A DNA stretch of 64,000 bases from Bacteroidales bacterium (lineage in GTDB: Bacteria; Bacteroidota; Bacteroidia; Bacteroidales; Rikenellaceae). The position numbers were made by a program, and so were the translations under genes. The stretch lies in assembly GCA_910574205.1 (NCBI GenBank), contig CAJSYJ010000001.1, positions 310,001-374,000 on the forward strand. The letters run 5' to 3'. This document shows positions 52,793-62,366 of this stretch, one piece after another. Each line of letters opens with the position of its first letter. The stretch's first letter is position 1. The notes beneath the pieces are model-generated. The model was given only the letters and a program-made list of their open reading frames with translations. It was not told the origin of the DNA and did not search any database.

Positions 52793-53146
52793 TTTCATAT
52801 TTATATAGGTGCGTACAAGCGCCCGGTAAGTTCTGCGACGCACCGCGCCGGCGAATCGTCCGCCCGATGATACGGTTCAGCGTACCGGCATCGATCCGTT
52901 GAGATTCTCCGTATCTATAATCGGCTTCTTAAACGTCTACGCACAGACACCCCGCCGCGGCAACAGCCTGCCGGATTTCGACTACCCTACCCCGCCGGCA
53001 TCGAGAAAAAGAAGCATCGCCCGCCATAATATTTTTCGCCTTTACCACTCTTTAAGCATACGACGGCCGGACAAGGACGACTGCCGGCAATCGTCTCGAA
53101 AGCATAAAGCCCCACGATTGCGGCGAAGAGCGCGACTAACGGTTTC
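52793..53146. other. intergenic stretch without a supported gene
   Basis: A frame at 52899-53159 (+) has no family match and poor codon use. No structured RNA recognised before the operator-like palindromes. Confidence 0.4.
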
Positions 53147-53160
53147 GTTATTCGAATAAC
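53147..53160. promoter_or_regulatory. palindrome, upstream operator candidate
   Basis: GTTATTCGAATAAC, a perfect 14-base palindrome 152 bases from a near-identical one at 53299-53312. Confidence 0.5.
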
Positions 53161-53291
53161 ACTTTCGATACGAAATAAAATATATTTATAAAACGAAGAT
53201 CATGTAGATGCAAAAACCGAATAATCAACTAAAAGCAGAAACGCAGGCACAAATTTCGCAATAATCGCTTGTTTTAATCGAATTTGTTTTA

Positions 53292-53299
53292 TATATTTG
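53292..53299 (+). promoter_or_regulatory. -7 box of the triple-biotinyl gene
   Basis: TATATTTG with TTG (53269-53271) 20 bases upstream. Confidence 0.6.
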
Positions 53300-53312
53300 T
53301 TATTCGGATAAC
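53299..53312. promoter_or_regulatory. palindrome over the transcription start
   Basis: GTTATTCGGATAAC differs in one base from the palindrome at 53147 and touches the last base of the -7 box, an ideal repressor position. Confidence 0.5.
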
Positions 53313-53374
53313 AGAGATGTCGTCCGATAAAAAGACAAGAAATCGATACAATATACAGACAAAACTTTTAGACT

Positions 53375-55723
53375 ATGGCTAAAACATTGAAAATTCGTGA
53401 TCTGACGTTGCGCGACGGTCAACAGTCGTCGTTCGCTACGCGTATGACCCAGCAGCAGATCGATCGCTGCCTGCCCTACTACAAGGACGCCAACTTCTAT
53501 GCTATGGAGGTTTGGGGCGGCGCCGTACCCGACTCTGTGATGCGCTACCTCAACGAAAACCCGTGGACTCGTCTGGAAACGATCAAGAAGGCCGTCGGCG
53601 ACGTATCGTATCTCACGGCACTCTCGCGCGGCCGCAACCTGTTCGGCTACTCGCCCTACACCGACGAGATCATCGCAGGTTTCTCGCGCAACGCTATCGA
53701 GAGCGGTCTGGGCATCATGCGTATATTCGATGCGCTGAACGATGTCGATAACGTCAAGTCGACTATCAAATATATCAAGCAGTACGGCGGCATCGCCGAC
53801 TGCGCCGTATGCTACACCGTCGATCCCAAGTATACCGACGGCAAGGAGCATGAAATGGTCTTTACCGACGAGTATTTCCTCGACAAGGCCAAGCAGATGG
53901 CCGAGCTTGGTGCCGACATGATAACGATCAAGGATATGTCGGGTCTGATTCCGCCGCAGCGCGTATCGGCGCTCATCAAGCTCTTCAAGCAGCACATCGG
54001 CATCCCCGTCGATTTCCACACCCACTGTACGCCGGGTTACGGTCTGGCATCGGTCATGGCGGCAATCGTGGCCGGAGTCGATATCGTCGACACCAACTGC
54101 TGGTGGTTCGGCGGCGGCACGGGAGCGCCCGCATTGGAGCTGGTATACGTATTCTGCAAGAAGCTCGGCATCGATCTGGGTGTCGACATGGAGGCCGTAG
54201 CCAAGATCAACGGCGAGTTGAAGGGCATCCGCAAGGAGCTCGAAATGTCGGTATTCGGCGCCGAGAAACCGCTGCCCAAGCCGTTCAATCCTCTTACCGA
54301 CACGCTGCCCGCGGAGATCGACGCACTGTTCGACAAGTGCATCGAGTATGCTCAGGCCGAGAATTGGGAGGGTCTGCTCGACGCTGCACAGCAGATCGAG
54401 GCCTACTTCGGCTTCCCCGCACCCAACAAGCTCGTGCAGCAGGCCGAGATTCCGGGCGGTATGTACTCGAACATGGTCGCTCAGCTCAAACAGTTGCAGG
54501 CCGAGGATATCCTGCCGCGAGCAATGGAGCTTATTCCGTCGGTGCGTCTGTCGGCAGGTCTGCCGCCTCTGGTAACGCCCACATCGCAGATCGTCGGCGC
54601 ACAGGCCGTCAACTGCGCTATGGACGAAAAGGCCGGACGCCCGATGTACACCAACAAGAGCTCGCAGTTCGTGGGTCTGGTCAAGGGCGAGTACGGACAT
54701 ACGCCCGTTAAGATCGATCCGGAGTTCCGCTTCAAGATATGCGGCGTGCGCGAGGAGACGCCCTACGATACATCGAAGTACCAGAAGCAGCCCAACCCCG
54801 CATTGGAGGATGCCGGCGGCGTGCGTCTGGCCGAAAACGAGAAAGAGGAGCTGCTGCTCGAACTCTTCCCGCTGGTGGCGAAGACCTATCTCAGCGGTGT
54901 CAAGAAGGCGGCTTATGCCCAGAAGGTAGCGGCCGATCCGGCACTCGCAGCCGACAAGAAGCAGGCGGCACAGCCCATTACGGGCGATACGGTCGTCGCC
55001 CCGCTGCCCGGCCGTGTCATAGAGATCAAGGTCAAGGTAGGCGACAAGATAGCCGTAGGACAGGAGGTAGTCGTTTTGGAGGCCATGAAAATGGAGAACT
55101 CGATTACCTCGGACTTCGCCGGTGTGGTCAAGCAGATCCTCGTCTCGGAGGGCGATGCCGTACAGGCCGACAGCATATTGATCGAGGTCGAGAGCGCCAA
55201 GAGCTCGTCTGCGGCAGCCGCACCGCGTGCAGCCGTTACGGGCAAGACCGTCGCAGCTCCGCTGCCCGGCCGCGTCATCGAGATCAAGGTCAAGGTAGGC
55301 GACAAGGTGGCCATGGGGCAGGAGATCATCATCCTCGAAGCCATGAAAATGGAGAACTCGATTACATCGGACTTCGCCGGTTATGTCAAGCAGATATTCG
55401 TCGCAGAGGGCGATTCGGTACAGGCCGATGCCGTACTGGTAGAGATCGCCGACTCTATGGACGAGGTTACGGAGGCTGCTGCCGCCGCCACCAAGCGCGT
55501 GGCGCTGACCGACAAGACCGTCACGGCACCGCTGCCCGGCCGCGTGATAGAGATCAAGGTCAAGGCCGGCGACGAGGTTAAGGCCGGCCAGGAGGTCATG
55601 GTGCTCGAAGCCATGAAGATGGAGAACTCGATTACGTCGGACTTCACGGGTCGCGTGGCCGGCGTACTGGTCGCCGAGGGCGATTCGGTTCAGTCTGAGG
55701 CTCCGCTGATCGTGATCGAATAA
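53375..55723 (+). CDS. carboxyltransferase (PycB/OadA type) with three biotinyl domains
   Basis: 782 residues. The HMGL-like carboxyltransferase domain (1-~270) has LTLRDGQQSS and metal-binding VDFHTHCTPG; the conserved PYC/OADA domain (~290-490) follows. After Ala-rich linkers come three biotinyl domains, each with APLPGRVIEIKVK and EAMKMENS, the biotinylated lysines being K572, K658 and K748. One such domain is usual. The enzyme moves carboxyl between biotin and pyruvate/oxaloacetate. No biotin carboxylase or OadB gene is nearby, so the exact complex is unknown. Confidence 0.92.
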   Translation: MAKTLKIRDLTLRDGQQSSFATRMTQQQIDRCLPYYKDANFYAMEVWGGAVPDSVMRYLNENPWTRLETIKKAVGDVSYLTALSRGRNLFGYSPYTDEIIAGFSRNAIESGLGIMRIFDALNDVDNVKSTIKYIKQYGGIADCAVCYTVDPKYTDGKEHEMVFTDEYFLDKAKQMAELGADMITIKDMSGLIPPQRVSALIKLFKQHIGIPVDFHTHCTPGYGLASVMAAIVAGVDIVDTNCWWFGGGTGAPALELVYVFCKKLGIDLGVDMEAVAKINGELKGIRKELEMSVFGAEKPLPKPFNPLTDTLPAEIDALFDKCIEYAQAENWEGLLDAAQQIEAYFGFPAPNKLVQQAEIPGGMYSNMVAQLKQLQAEDILPRAMELIPSVRLSAGLPPLVTPTSQIVGAQAVNCAMDEKAGRPMYTNKSSQFVGLVKGEYGHTPVKIDPEFRFKICGVREETPYDTSKYQKQPNPALEDAGGVRLAENEKEELLLELFPLVAKTYLSGVKKAAYAQKVAADPALAADKKQAAQPITGDTVVAPLPGRVIEIKVKVGDKIAVGQEVVVLEAMKMENSITSDFAGVVKQILVSEGDAVQADSILIEVESAKSSSAAAAPRAAVTGKTVAAPLPGRVIEIKVKVGDKVAMGQEIIILEAMKMENSITSDFAGYVKQIFVAEGDSVQADAVLVEIADSMDEVTEAAAAATKRVALTDKTVTAPLPGRVIEIKVKAGDEVKAGQEVMVLEAMKMENSITSDFTGRVAGVLVAEGDSVQSEAPLIVIE

Positions 55724-55760
55724 CATCGCTCGCACAGGAGAGCATAGACTCTCCTATATC

Positions 55761-55802
55761 GAAAAGATCCGCCCCGCAAATATTTGCGGGGCGGATCTTT
55801 TC
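55761..55802. terminator. long palindromic terminator
   Basis: A perfect 42-base palindrome beginning GAAAAGATCCGCCCCGC, with A and T runs at both ends. It serves the biotinyl gene and possibly the convergent dehydrogenase gene. Confidence 0.88.
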
Positions 55803-55938
55803 AGATATGTTTCGCTTATCATCTTCACGATCGACATAAGCAAAGCCTTATAAAACATCTGACACAGCCCTTATCCGATAGGTAAGACTTATACCGTACC
55901 TAAAAACATACCCTGTCATTTATGCCGACAGGCATACT

Positions 55939-56979
55939 CTATCCGCCGCAATTTACCGCCACCTTTATCACGCCGTCGCAGCGGCTCTCGAAAAGGTCGT
56001 AGGCTTCGGCTATTCGGCTGAGCGGATAACGGTGGGTTATGAGCGACGTAGTATCGATCTCGCCACGCCCGATAAGGCGCAATATCTCGGCGCCGTCGCA
56101 TCCGTCGACACCGCCGGTCTTGAATGTCAGGTTCTTGCCGTACATATCCGGCAGCGGCAACAGCTGCGGTTTGTCATACAGCGCCACGACGGTCACGACA
56201 GCATTGGGACGCGCGCACTCCCACGCCAGACGGAACGTATCGTCGCCGCCAGCCGCCTCGACGACGACATCGGCGCCGGTGCGGGGAGATGTCTCACGCA
56301 CGAATGCCAGACATTTCTCCGGGCCGACGACCTCCACTTCGGGATAATGCTCGCGCACGAACCGCCGTCTTTCGGGCGACCTTTCGCAGACGATAATGCG
56401 CTCAGGCCGTTTCAGCATGACGCAAAGCAAGGTGCATATTCCGGTCGGGCCTGCACCGATAATCAACACCGTATCATCGGGTGCTATTTCGGAGATACGC
56501 GCAGCCCAGTAGCCCGTCGCGAGTATGTCGCCTGCGAACAAGGCCTGTTCGTCCGACACGGTGTCGGGAATGCGGTTCAGCCCCCGATCGGCATACGGCA
56601 CCCGGACATACTCAGCCTGCCCGCCGTCGATGCGGCAGCCCAAAGCCCAGCCGCCGTCGGGATCGGTACAGTTGTTAACATATCCCCGGCGACAGAAGAA
56701 ACACTCGCCGCAAAATGTCTCTACGTTGACCGCCACGCGGTCGCCGACACTTACCGTCGCGACGTCGCTGCCGACCTGCTCGACGATGCCGACCATTTCG
56801 TGGCCGACGGTAATGCCGCCGACAGCGCGCGGCACGCTGCCATGTTTGATATGCAGGTCGCTGGTGCAGATGCTCGCAAGCGTAACGCGCACTATGGCAT
56901 CGCGCGAGTCCTGCAACGTCGGCTTCGGTTTGTCGAGCAGCTCGAACCGGCCGCGTTCCATATAAGTATATGCTTTCAT
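55939..56979 (-). CDS. zinc-type alcohol dehydrogenase family protein
   Basis: 346 residues from MKAYTYMERG at 56979; a longer frame exists but crosses the promoter. Catalytic zinc region ICTSDLHIKHG and GHEMVGIVEQ with Cys and His ligands, structural zinc cluster CGECFFCRRGYVNNC, and NAD-binding IIGAGPTGICTL. It oxidises or reduces alcohols; polyol or threonine dehydrogenase roles are alternatives. -7 box at 57001-57008. Confidence 0.9.
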   Translation of the reverse strand: MKAYTYMERGRFELLDKPKPTLQDSRDAIVRVTLASICTSDLHIKHGSVPRAVGGITVGHEMVGIVEQVGSDVATVSVGDRVAVNVETFCGECFFCRRGYVNNCTDPDGGWALGCRIDGGQAEYVRVPYADRGLNRIPDTVSDEQALFAGDILATGYWAARISEIAPDDTVLIIGAGPTGICTLLCVMLKRPERIIVCERSPERRRFVREHYPEVEVVGPEKCLAFVRETSPRTGADVVVEAAGGDDTFRLAWECARPNAVVTVVALYDKPQLLPLPDMYGKNLTFKTGGVDGCDGAEILRLIGRGEIDTTSLITHRYPLSRIAEAYDLFESRCDGVIKVAVNCGG

Positions 56980-57000
56980 AATATCGTCATGATCTTCGCG

Positions 57001-57008
57001 CAAAGATA
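57001..57008 (-). promoter_or_regulatory. -7 box for the alcohol dehydrogenase gene
   Basis: CAAAGATA reads TATCTTTG on the minus strand, 21 bases before the ATG. Confidence 0.55.
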
Positions 57009-57097
57009 CGCAATTACGATCATATATCGGCCTATAATATAGGCCGCCCCACCGCCCGATCGAGTCGAACAGCACCGGCAACGGACATAACGCGAAA

Positions 57098-57143
57098 ATC
57101 CCGCCGACGGGCAGTACGCAAGCAGTACTATTGTCGGCGGGAT
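57098..57143. repeat. hairpin after sodB, divergent member of the repeat family
   Basis: Stem ATCCCGCCGAC / GTCGGCGGGAT; the inner part GGGCAGTAC...GTACTATT resembles GGGTAGTAC...GTACGT of the three repeats at 40.4-42.5 kb. It sits 38 bases past the sodB stop and may act as its terminator. Confidence 0.5.
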
Positions 57144-57180
57144 CGGCATGGCGCAGCAAGAGCGCCTTATAAGAAATATA

Positions 57181-57810
57181 TCAGCGTTTCGTGCCGCTGC
57201 GTCTGTCGCTGACGGAGTTGAAGCGGTCGCCTACGACCTTCCAGTCGATGACGTTCCAGAGGTTTTCGACCGACTTGGCGCGGTCGTTACGGTAGTCGAT
57301 ATAGTAGGCGTGCTCCCAGACGTCGATAGCGATAAGGGGCGTAAGGCCCTCTGTGAGTGGTGTGCCGGCTTTGGGCTTGGAGATTATATAAAGCTTGTTG
57401 TCGCGGTCGGCCGCAAGCCATACCCAACCCGAGCCGAAGAGAGCGGCGGCGGCCGAGTTCATGCGCGCCTTCATCGCATCGACATTGCCGAAGGTGGTGT
57501 TTATAGCGTCGAGCAGCTTGCCCGAGGGCTCTTTCTGCGGCTTGGGCGAGAGCTGGTCGAAATAGAAAGTATGGTTCCATACCTGTGCCGCATTGTTGAA
57601 GATAGCTCCGTCCGATTCGCGGATGATCTCTTCGAGGGGCATGTTCTCGTAACGCGTATCCTTTATCAACTCGTTGACTTTGTTGACATAGGCCGCATGG
57701 TGCTTGTCATGATGATAGTGGATAGTCTCGGCCGATATGTACGGCTCCAAAGCCTCTGGGGCATAGTTAAGTTCGCTCAGCGTAATCAGCGATACAGCAA
57801 GTGCTACCAT
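57181..57810 (-). CDS. sodB: superoxide dismutase (Fe/Mn)
   Basis: 209 residues. Metal ligands in HYHHDKHHAAYV, WNHTFYF and DVWEHAYYIDY; ALFGSGWVWLA and YRNDRAKSVENLWNVIDW are family blocks. The N-terminus MVALAVSLITLSELNYAPEAL is longer and more hydrophobic than usual. It removes superoxide in the cytoplasm. Metal choice (Fe or cambialistic) cannot be fixed here. Confidence 0.95.
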   Translation of the reverse strand: MVALAVSLITLSELNYAPEALEPYISAETIHYHHDKHHAAYVNKVNELIKDTRYENMPLEEIIRESDGAIFNNAAQVWNHTFYFDQLSPKPQKEPSGKLLDAINTTFGNVDAMKARMNSAAAALFGSGWVWLAADRDNKLYIISKPKAGTPLTEGLTPLIAIDVWEHAYYIDYRNDRAKSVENLWNVIDWKVVGDRFNSVSDRRSGTKR

Positions 57811-57883
57811 AATACGGAATTTTTAGTTGTTATTATGTTGTAAATTTTTCCCGACGATATGCAATTATGGTACCTTAACGCAA

Positions 57884-57911
57884 TGCGGGGACTCCTTTTC
57901 GAGTCCCCGCA
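57884..57911. terminator. terminator between sodB and the DUF4923-like genes
   Basis: Perfect 11-bp stem TGCGGGGACTC / GAGTCCCCGCA with loop CTTTTC, just past the stop at 57940. Confidence 0.75.
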
Positions 57912-57939
57912 CCATAGCCTCTATTCGGCCGCACCGCCG

Positions 57940-58563
57940 CTATCGGGTCATTACGCCGCCGGCATAGATGCCGGGCAGGGCTTCGACCAGAGCCGCGATG
58001 CCGGCCAGCGACTGGTCGGAGGTCAGCTGCGGATAGAGCCGCTTGGCTATCGCGAGAGCCTCGTCCAGGTCGAGCAGCACGGTAAGGCGCTCCCCGGCAA
58101 GGGCGATATATCCGCCGCACTCGACCCTCTCGCCGCCGACAGCGGCGTCGAACACGATGCGGCCGCTCTTCGGGTCGTACTCGTAGCGGCCGTCGACCGC
58201 AAAGTCGCCCGATACGGCCGAGAACGTGCCGTTGCGGCGCAGCTGCACACTGCCGCAGCCCTTGACGATACCGGCCTTGGCGTAGGCCTCGGCCAGCTTG
58301 CCGCGCGCGGCCTCGACGCCCATTCGCGCAAGCGAGTTATCGCCGATATATTCTATCGCCGCAGAGTCGTATACCCAGCGTGCGACTATCTGACGCGCAG
58401 CAGGCGCACCGGCCGCGAACCGCTCGGCGGGCGAGGGTTGCGACGTTTGGCTCTTGGAGCCGCCCGTAAGAGCATCGAGAGCTCCCGAGAGGCTGAACTG
58501 CGCCTGCACCTCTCCCATGACGAAGGCAAGGGCGGAGAGGGCGAGTACGATAAATTTTTTCAT
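57940..58563 (-). CDS. secreted DUF4923-like protein 2
   Basis: 207 residues with a signal peptide (cleavage after VQAQ, ~22). A Gly/Ser linker (DALTGGSKSQ) is followed by a lipocalin-like part: WVYDSAAIEYIGDNSLARMG, VQLRRNGTFSAVSGDF and DGRYEYDPKSGRIVFDA. Paralogue of the gene upstream, 6 bases away. Function unknown. Confidence 0.78.
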   Translation of the reverse strand: MKKFIVLALSALAFVMGEVQAQFSLSGALDALTGGSKSQTSQPSPAERFAAGAPAARQIVARWVYDSAAIEYIGDNSLARMGVEAARGKLAEAYAKAGIVKGCGSVQLRRNGTFSAVSGDFAVDGRYEYDPKSGRIVFDAAVGGERVECGGYIALAGERLTVLLDLDEALAIAKRLYPQLTSDQSLAGIAALVEALPGIYAGGVMTR

Positions 58564-58569
58564 AACTAA

Positions 58570-59166
58570 CTATTTTGTAAATTCGAAGCCGATCATCATA
58601 TTGTCGTAATTCTTCAACAAGCCGGTTATGCCGTTTAGCGACGATATCTGCGACCCGAGTTTGGTAAGCATCGTCAGCAGCTTCTCGCAGGGAAAGACCA
58701 GATCGAGTGCCGTACCGTTGATATAGGCATGGCCCGACATCGTGCCGAGGTTGAACTTCGTCGCCGAAAAATGGAGCGTGATACGGTGCGTCGCAGCTTC
58801 GTATTCGTATGTTCCGCCGAGCGTGCGCTTCGACAGCACGGCCGAGAATGTCTTGTCTCCGTTGAATACGAAGGTGCACGCGCCGGGCTTGATGCCGACG
58901 AAGGTATATGCCGTCTCCAACTTGGATTGCAGCGTCGTGGCAGCGGCCGAGGCGGCCATTTCGGCCACGGTAGAGTCGCTGACCAGCTTGATGCCGGGAC
59001 GTGCATACGACCATGTTCCCTGCAACATCTTCTCGGTAGCCTTGCCGCCTGTTGCCTTGTCGACGGCGCTCGAAGCGGCGCCTTTGAGTGCGTCGAGCCA
59101 GCTTTGCGCCCCGGCGCCGCCGCATGTCATCGATGCGGCAACGAGTAGTATAAGAATCTTTTTCAT
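58570..59166 (-). CDS. secreted DUF4923-like protein 1
   Basis: 198 residues from MKKILILLVAASM at 59166. Signal peptide, Gly-rich linker (LKGAASSAVDKATGGKA), then GTWSYARPGIKLVSD, CTFVFNGDKTFSAVL and GGTYEYEAATHRITL. The match with DUF4923 lipocalin-like proteins is good. It follows nadE by 31 bases. No ligand known. Confidence 0.8.
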   Translation of the reverse strand: MKKILILLVAASMTCGGAGAQSWLDALKGAASSAVDKATGGKATEKMLQGTWSYARPGIKLVSDSTVAEMAASAAATTLQSKLETAYTFVGIKPGACTFVFNGDKTFSAVLSKRTLGGTYEYEAATHRITLHFSATKFNLGTMSGHAYINGTALDLVFPCEKLLTMLTKLGSQISSLNGITGLLKNYDNMMIGFEFTK

Positions 59167-59197
59167 AATTTCGACAGATTGGGTTTTATCCGATAAT

Positions 59198-61120
59198 TCA
59201 AATCTGCATCTGCTCGACCCACGCCCGTGCATCGGCATCCGAGGGCATGCGCCAGTCGCCGCGCGGCGAGAGAGCCACGCTGCCCACTTTGGGTCCGTCG
59301 GGCATGGCCGAACGCTTGAACTGCTGCGCGAAGAAGCGTTTTAGGAATATGCCGAGCCACCTGACGATCGTCGGGCGGTCGTAACGCCCCTCGAAAGCCC
59401 GGCAGGCGAGATATGCCGTCTTGGCAGGTGCAAAACCCTGACGCAACATCGAGTAGAGGAAGAAGTCGTGCAGCTCGTAGGGGCCTACGATGTTCTCGGT
59501 GCGCTGCGCGATGTCGCCGTTGTCGTCGGCCGGCAGCAGCTCGGGGCTTACGGGCGTGTCGAGCACATCGTCGAGCGTAGCCCGCAGCTCTTGGCCGGTC
59601 TGCGAACGTCGGGCGTACCACTGAACCAGATAGCGCACCAGCGTCTTGGGCACCGAGGCATTGACGCCGTACATCGACATCTGGTCGCCGTTATAGGTCG
59701 CCCAGCCCAGCGCCAGCTCGCTCATATCGCCAGTGCCGACGACCATGCCGCCGCGCATGTTGGCCATATCCATAAGTATCTGCGTGCGCTCGCGCGCCTG
59801 AGCGTTCTCGAATGTTACCGACCTGTCGTTCGCCGGCAGGCCGATATCCCTGAAATGCTGCTCGCACGCCGCCTTGATCGACACCTCTTCGATGCTCACG
59901 CCCAGCGCACGCATCATATTCAGGGCATTGGCGTAGGTGCGGCCGGTCGTACCGAAGCCGGGCATCGTCACGCCGATGACACCCTTGCGGTCGAGTCCGA
60001 GGATGTCGAACGCATGCACCGTCACAAGCAGCGCCAGCGTCGAGTCGAGTCCGCCCGATATGCCGATGACGGCGCACTTGCACCGCGTATGTTCGAGACG
60101 CTGCACCAGACCGCGGCCCTGTATCTCGAATATCTCGGCACAGCGCTCCTCGCGCGTAGCCTCGTCCGAGGGGACGAAGGGCATGGGGTCGACCGTGCGT
60201 CTGAGATCGTCGCGATACTCGGCATCGACGGTCTCGATCTCCACCACGCGCACGGCGGGCGCAGCCTCATATTCGAAGGTATTGCGTGTCGTGCGGCGCG
60301 CCGAGAGCAGATCGGCGTCGATATCGGCCACGGCCAGCATGCCCTCGCGCGAGAAGCGCCCGGCCTCTTCCATTATGCGGCCGTTCTCGGCGATGATAGC
60401 ATTGCCGGCGAAGACCAGATCGGTCGACGACTCGCCGCGCCCCGACGAAGCGTATACGTATGCGGCCACGGTGCGTGCCGACTGCTGGGCTATGAGCGAG
60501 CGCAGATAGTCGTGCTTGCCGACTATCTCGGGCGAAGCCGAAAGGTTGAATACGACCTTGGCGCCGCGCACGGCCATAAGCGACGAAGGGGGCACGGGCG
60601 CCCACAGATCCTCGCATATCTCCACGCCGAACTCCACGCCGTCGAGCGAGAAGAGCAGGTCGCTGCCAAAGCAGCACTCCCGGCCTGCGAGCACGATCGT
60701 CTCATCCGCAACGCCGTAGCCCGAACGGAAATAACGCGCCTCGTAGAACTCGTCGTAATTGGGGATATAGGATTTAGGAACCGCACCCCAGACATTGCCG
60801 CCGCCCACCACGACGGCACAGTTGTACAGTCTGTCGACGACCCTTACGGGCATGCCTACGATAGCCGCCACGGGCAGTGCCGCCGTAGCATCCGCAATCT
60901 CCGACAACGCTCGTTCGGCATCGTCGGCGAGCTTGGGCATGCGCAGCAGATCGCCGCACGTATAGCCCGTAACCGACAGCTCGGGAAACACGACCACGCG
61001 CACCCCCTCGGCCGCCGCACGCCTCACGATCTCGATGATGCGGGCGGCGTTGCCGGCCGAATAGGCTATGTCGACCTTCTCGGGTACGGCGGCCGCGACT
61101 CTGAAAAATCCGAAATTCAT
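59198..61120 (-). CDS. nadE: glutamine-dependent NAD+ synthetase
   Basis: 640 residues. N-terminal nitrilase-type glutaminase with Glu in [14 protein letters not shown], Lys in [14 protein letters not shown] and Cys in [11 protein letters not shown]-terminal synthetase with the PP-loop [12 protein letters not shown]. It amidates deamido-NAD using glutamine ammonia, the last step of NAD synthesis. Starts 10 bases after pepT. Confidence 0.97.
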   Translation of the reverse strand: MNFGFFRVAAAVPEKVDIAYSAGNAARIIEIVRRAAAEGVRVVVFPELSVTGYTCGDLLRMPKLADDAERALSEIADATAALPVAAIVGMPVRVVDRLYNCAVVVGGGNVWGAVPKSYIPNYDEFYEARYFRSGYGVADETIVLAGRECCFGSDLLFSLDGVEFGVEICEDLWAPVPPSSLMAVRGAKVVFNLSASPEIVGKHDYLRSLIAQQSARTVAAYVYASSGRGESSTDLVFAGNAIIAENGRIMEEAGRFSREGMLAVADIDADLLSARRTTRNTFEYEAAPAVRVVEIETVDAEYRDDLRRTVDPMPFVPSDEATREERCAEIFEIQGRGLVQRLEHTRCKCAVIGISGGLDSTLALLVTVHAFDILGLDRKGVIGVTMPGFGTTGRTYANALNMMRALGVSIEEVSIKAACEQHFRDIGLPANDRSVTFENAQARERTQILMDMANMRGGMVVGTGDMSELALGWATYNGDQMSMYGVNASVPKTLVRYLVQWYARRSQTGQELRATLDDVLDTPVSPELLPADDNGDIAQRTENIVGPYELHDFFLYSMLRQGFAPAKTAYLACRAFEGRYDRPTIVRWLGIFLKRFFAQQFKRSAMPDGPKVGSVALSPRGDWRMPSDADARAWVEQMQI

Positions 61121-61130
61121 GCTCCGCCCG

Positions 61131-62348
61131 CTATTTCGCCCACAGTCGGGCGAGGTTTATGATGACCTGCATGGCGCGCTGCATGGTGGTAAGCGAGCAG
61201 TACTCGAATTTGCCGTGGAAGTTCATGCCGCCGGTAAACAGATTGGGACAAGGCAGCCCCATGAACGAGAGGCGCGCACCGTCGGTACCGCCGCGTATGG
61301 GACGCACGATAGGCTCTACGCCCGCCTCGCGCATGGCCTCCATGGCCTTATCGATAAGCTGCGGATGCGGCTCGACCATCTTGCGCATGTTGAAGTACTG
61401 GTCCTTCATGGTCAGCGTCACGACATTTTCGCCGTACTTGCGTTGCAGGAAGTTCACGACGTCCCACATCAGCACCTTCTTGGCCTCGAAGCGCTCGGCC
61501 GAGTGGTCGCGTATGATGAAGCTGATATCGGCCGACTCGACCGTACCCGATATGCCGACGCAATGGAAAAAGCCCTCGTAGCCCTCGGTATGCTGCGGCG
61601 TCTGCCAGTCGGGAAGCATGCGGTTAAGCTCGCAGGCTATGTCTATGGCGTTTATCATCTTGTCCTTGGCACAGCCCGGGTGGACGTTGAGACCCTGTAT
61701 GTGTATCTTGGCACCGGCGGCGTTGAAGTTCTCGTACTCCAACTCGCCCTCCATGCCGCCGTCGACGGTATAGGCGAAATCGGCGCCGAAACGCTCGACC
61801 GAGAAGTAATCCACGCCGCGGCCTATCTCCTCGTCGGGCGTAAAGCCTATGCGTATCTTGCCGTGCTCGACCTCGGGGTGCGCCACGAGCCACTCCATAG
61901 CCGTCATGATCTCCGCCACGCCGGCCTTATCGTCGGCGCCCAGCAGCGTCGTGCCGTCGGTGTGGATCAACGTATGACCCTTGAACAGCGGCAGCTCGGG
62001 GAAATCCTCGACACGCATCGTCAGAGAGGCGTTGAGCCGTATGTCGCGTCCGTCGTATTCCTCGATGATATGGGGCTTGACATCCTTGCCGCTCATATCG
62101 GGCGCCGTGTCGACATGGGCGATGAAGCCCAGGACGGGGGCGTTCTCGCAACCCGGAGTAGCCGGCAGCGTACCCATAGCGTAGCCGTACTCGTCGATCG
62201 AGACGTCGGTAAGGCCTATCGTCCGCATCTCCTCGGCCAGATATCGGAGCAGAACGAGCTGTTTGTCGGTCGACGGGAATGTCGTGCTCGACTCGTCCGA
62301 CTGCGTGTCGAACGAAACGTATTTCAGAAAACGGTCTTTAAGTTCCAT
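61131..62348 (-). CDS. pepT: peptidase T
   Basis: 405 residues of the M20 metallopeptidase family. Zinc-binding HVDTAPDMSG, the bridging Asp in LLGADDKAG and catalytic Glu-Glu in TPDEEIGRG. PepT removes the N-terminal residue from tripeptides in the cytoplasm. The oligopeptide transporter gene is 18 bases upstream, a natural functional pair. Confidence 0.96.
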   Translation of the reverse strand: MELKDRFLKYVSFDTQSDESSTTFPSTDKQLVLLRYLAEEMRTIGLTDVSIDEYGYAMGTLPATPGCENAPVLGFIAHVDTAPDMSGKDVKPHIIEEYDGRDIRLNASLTMRVEDFPELPLFKGHTLIHTDGTTLLGADDKAGVAEIMTAMEWLVAHPEVEHGKIRIGFTPDEEIGRGVDYFSVERFGADFAYTVDGGMEGELEYENFNAAGAKIHIQGLNVHPGCAKDKMINAIDIACELNRMLPDWQTPQHTEGYEGFFHCVGISGTVESADISFIIRDHSAERFEAKKVLMWDVVNFLQRKYGENVVTLTMKDQYFNMRKMVEPHPQLIDKAMEAMREAGVEPIVRPIRGGTDGARLSFMGLPCPNLFTGGMNFHGKFEYCSLTTMQRAMQVIINLARLWAK

Positions 62349-62366
62349 AATATCATTTTATTTTAA

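Noticed and set aside
53300..55735. Long minus-strand open frame (811 codons) opposite the biotinyl gene
   Set aside because: It mirrors the highly biased codons of the real gene; its product is compositionally odd and matches no family.
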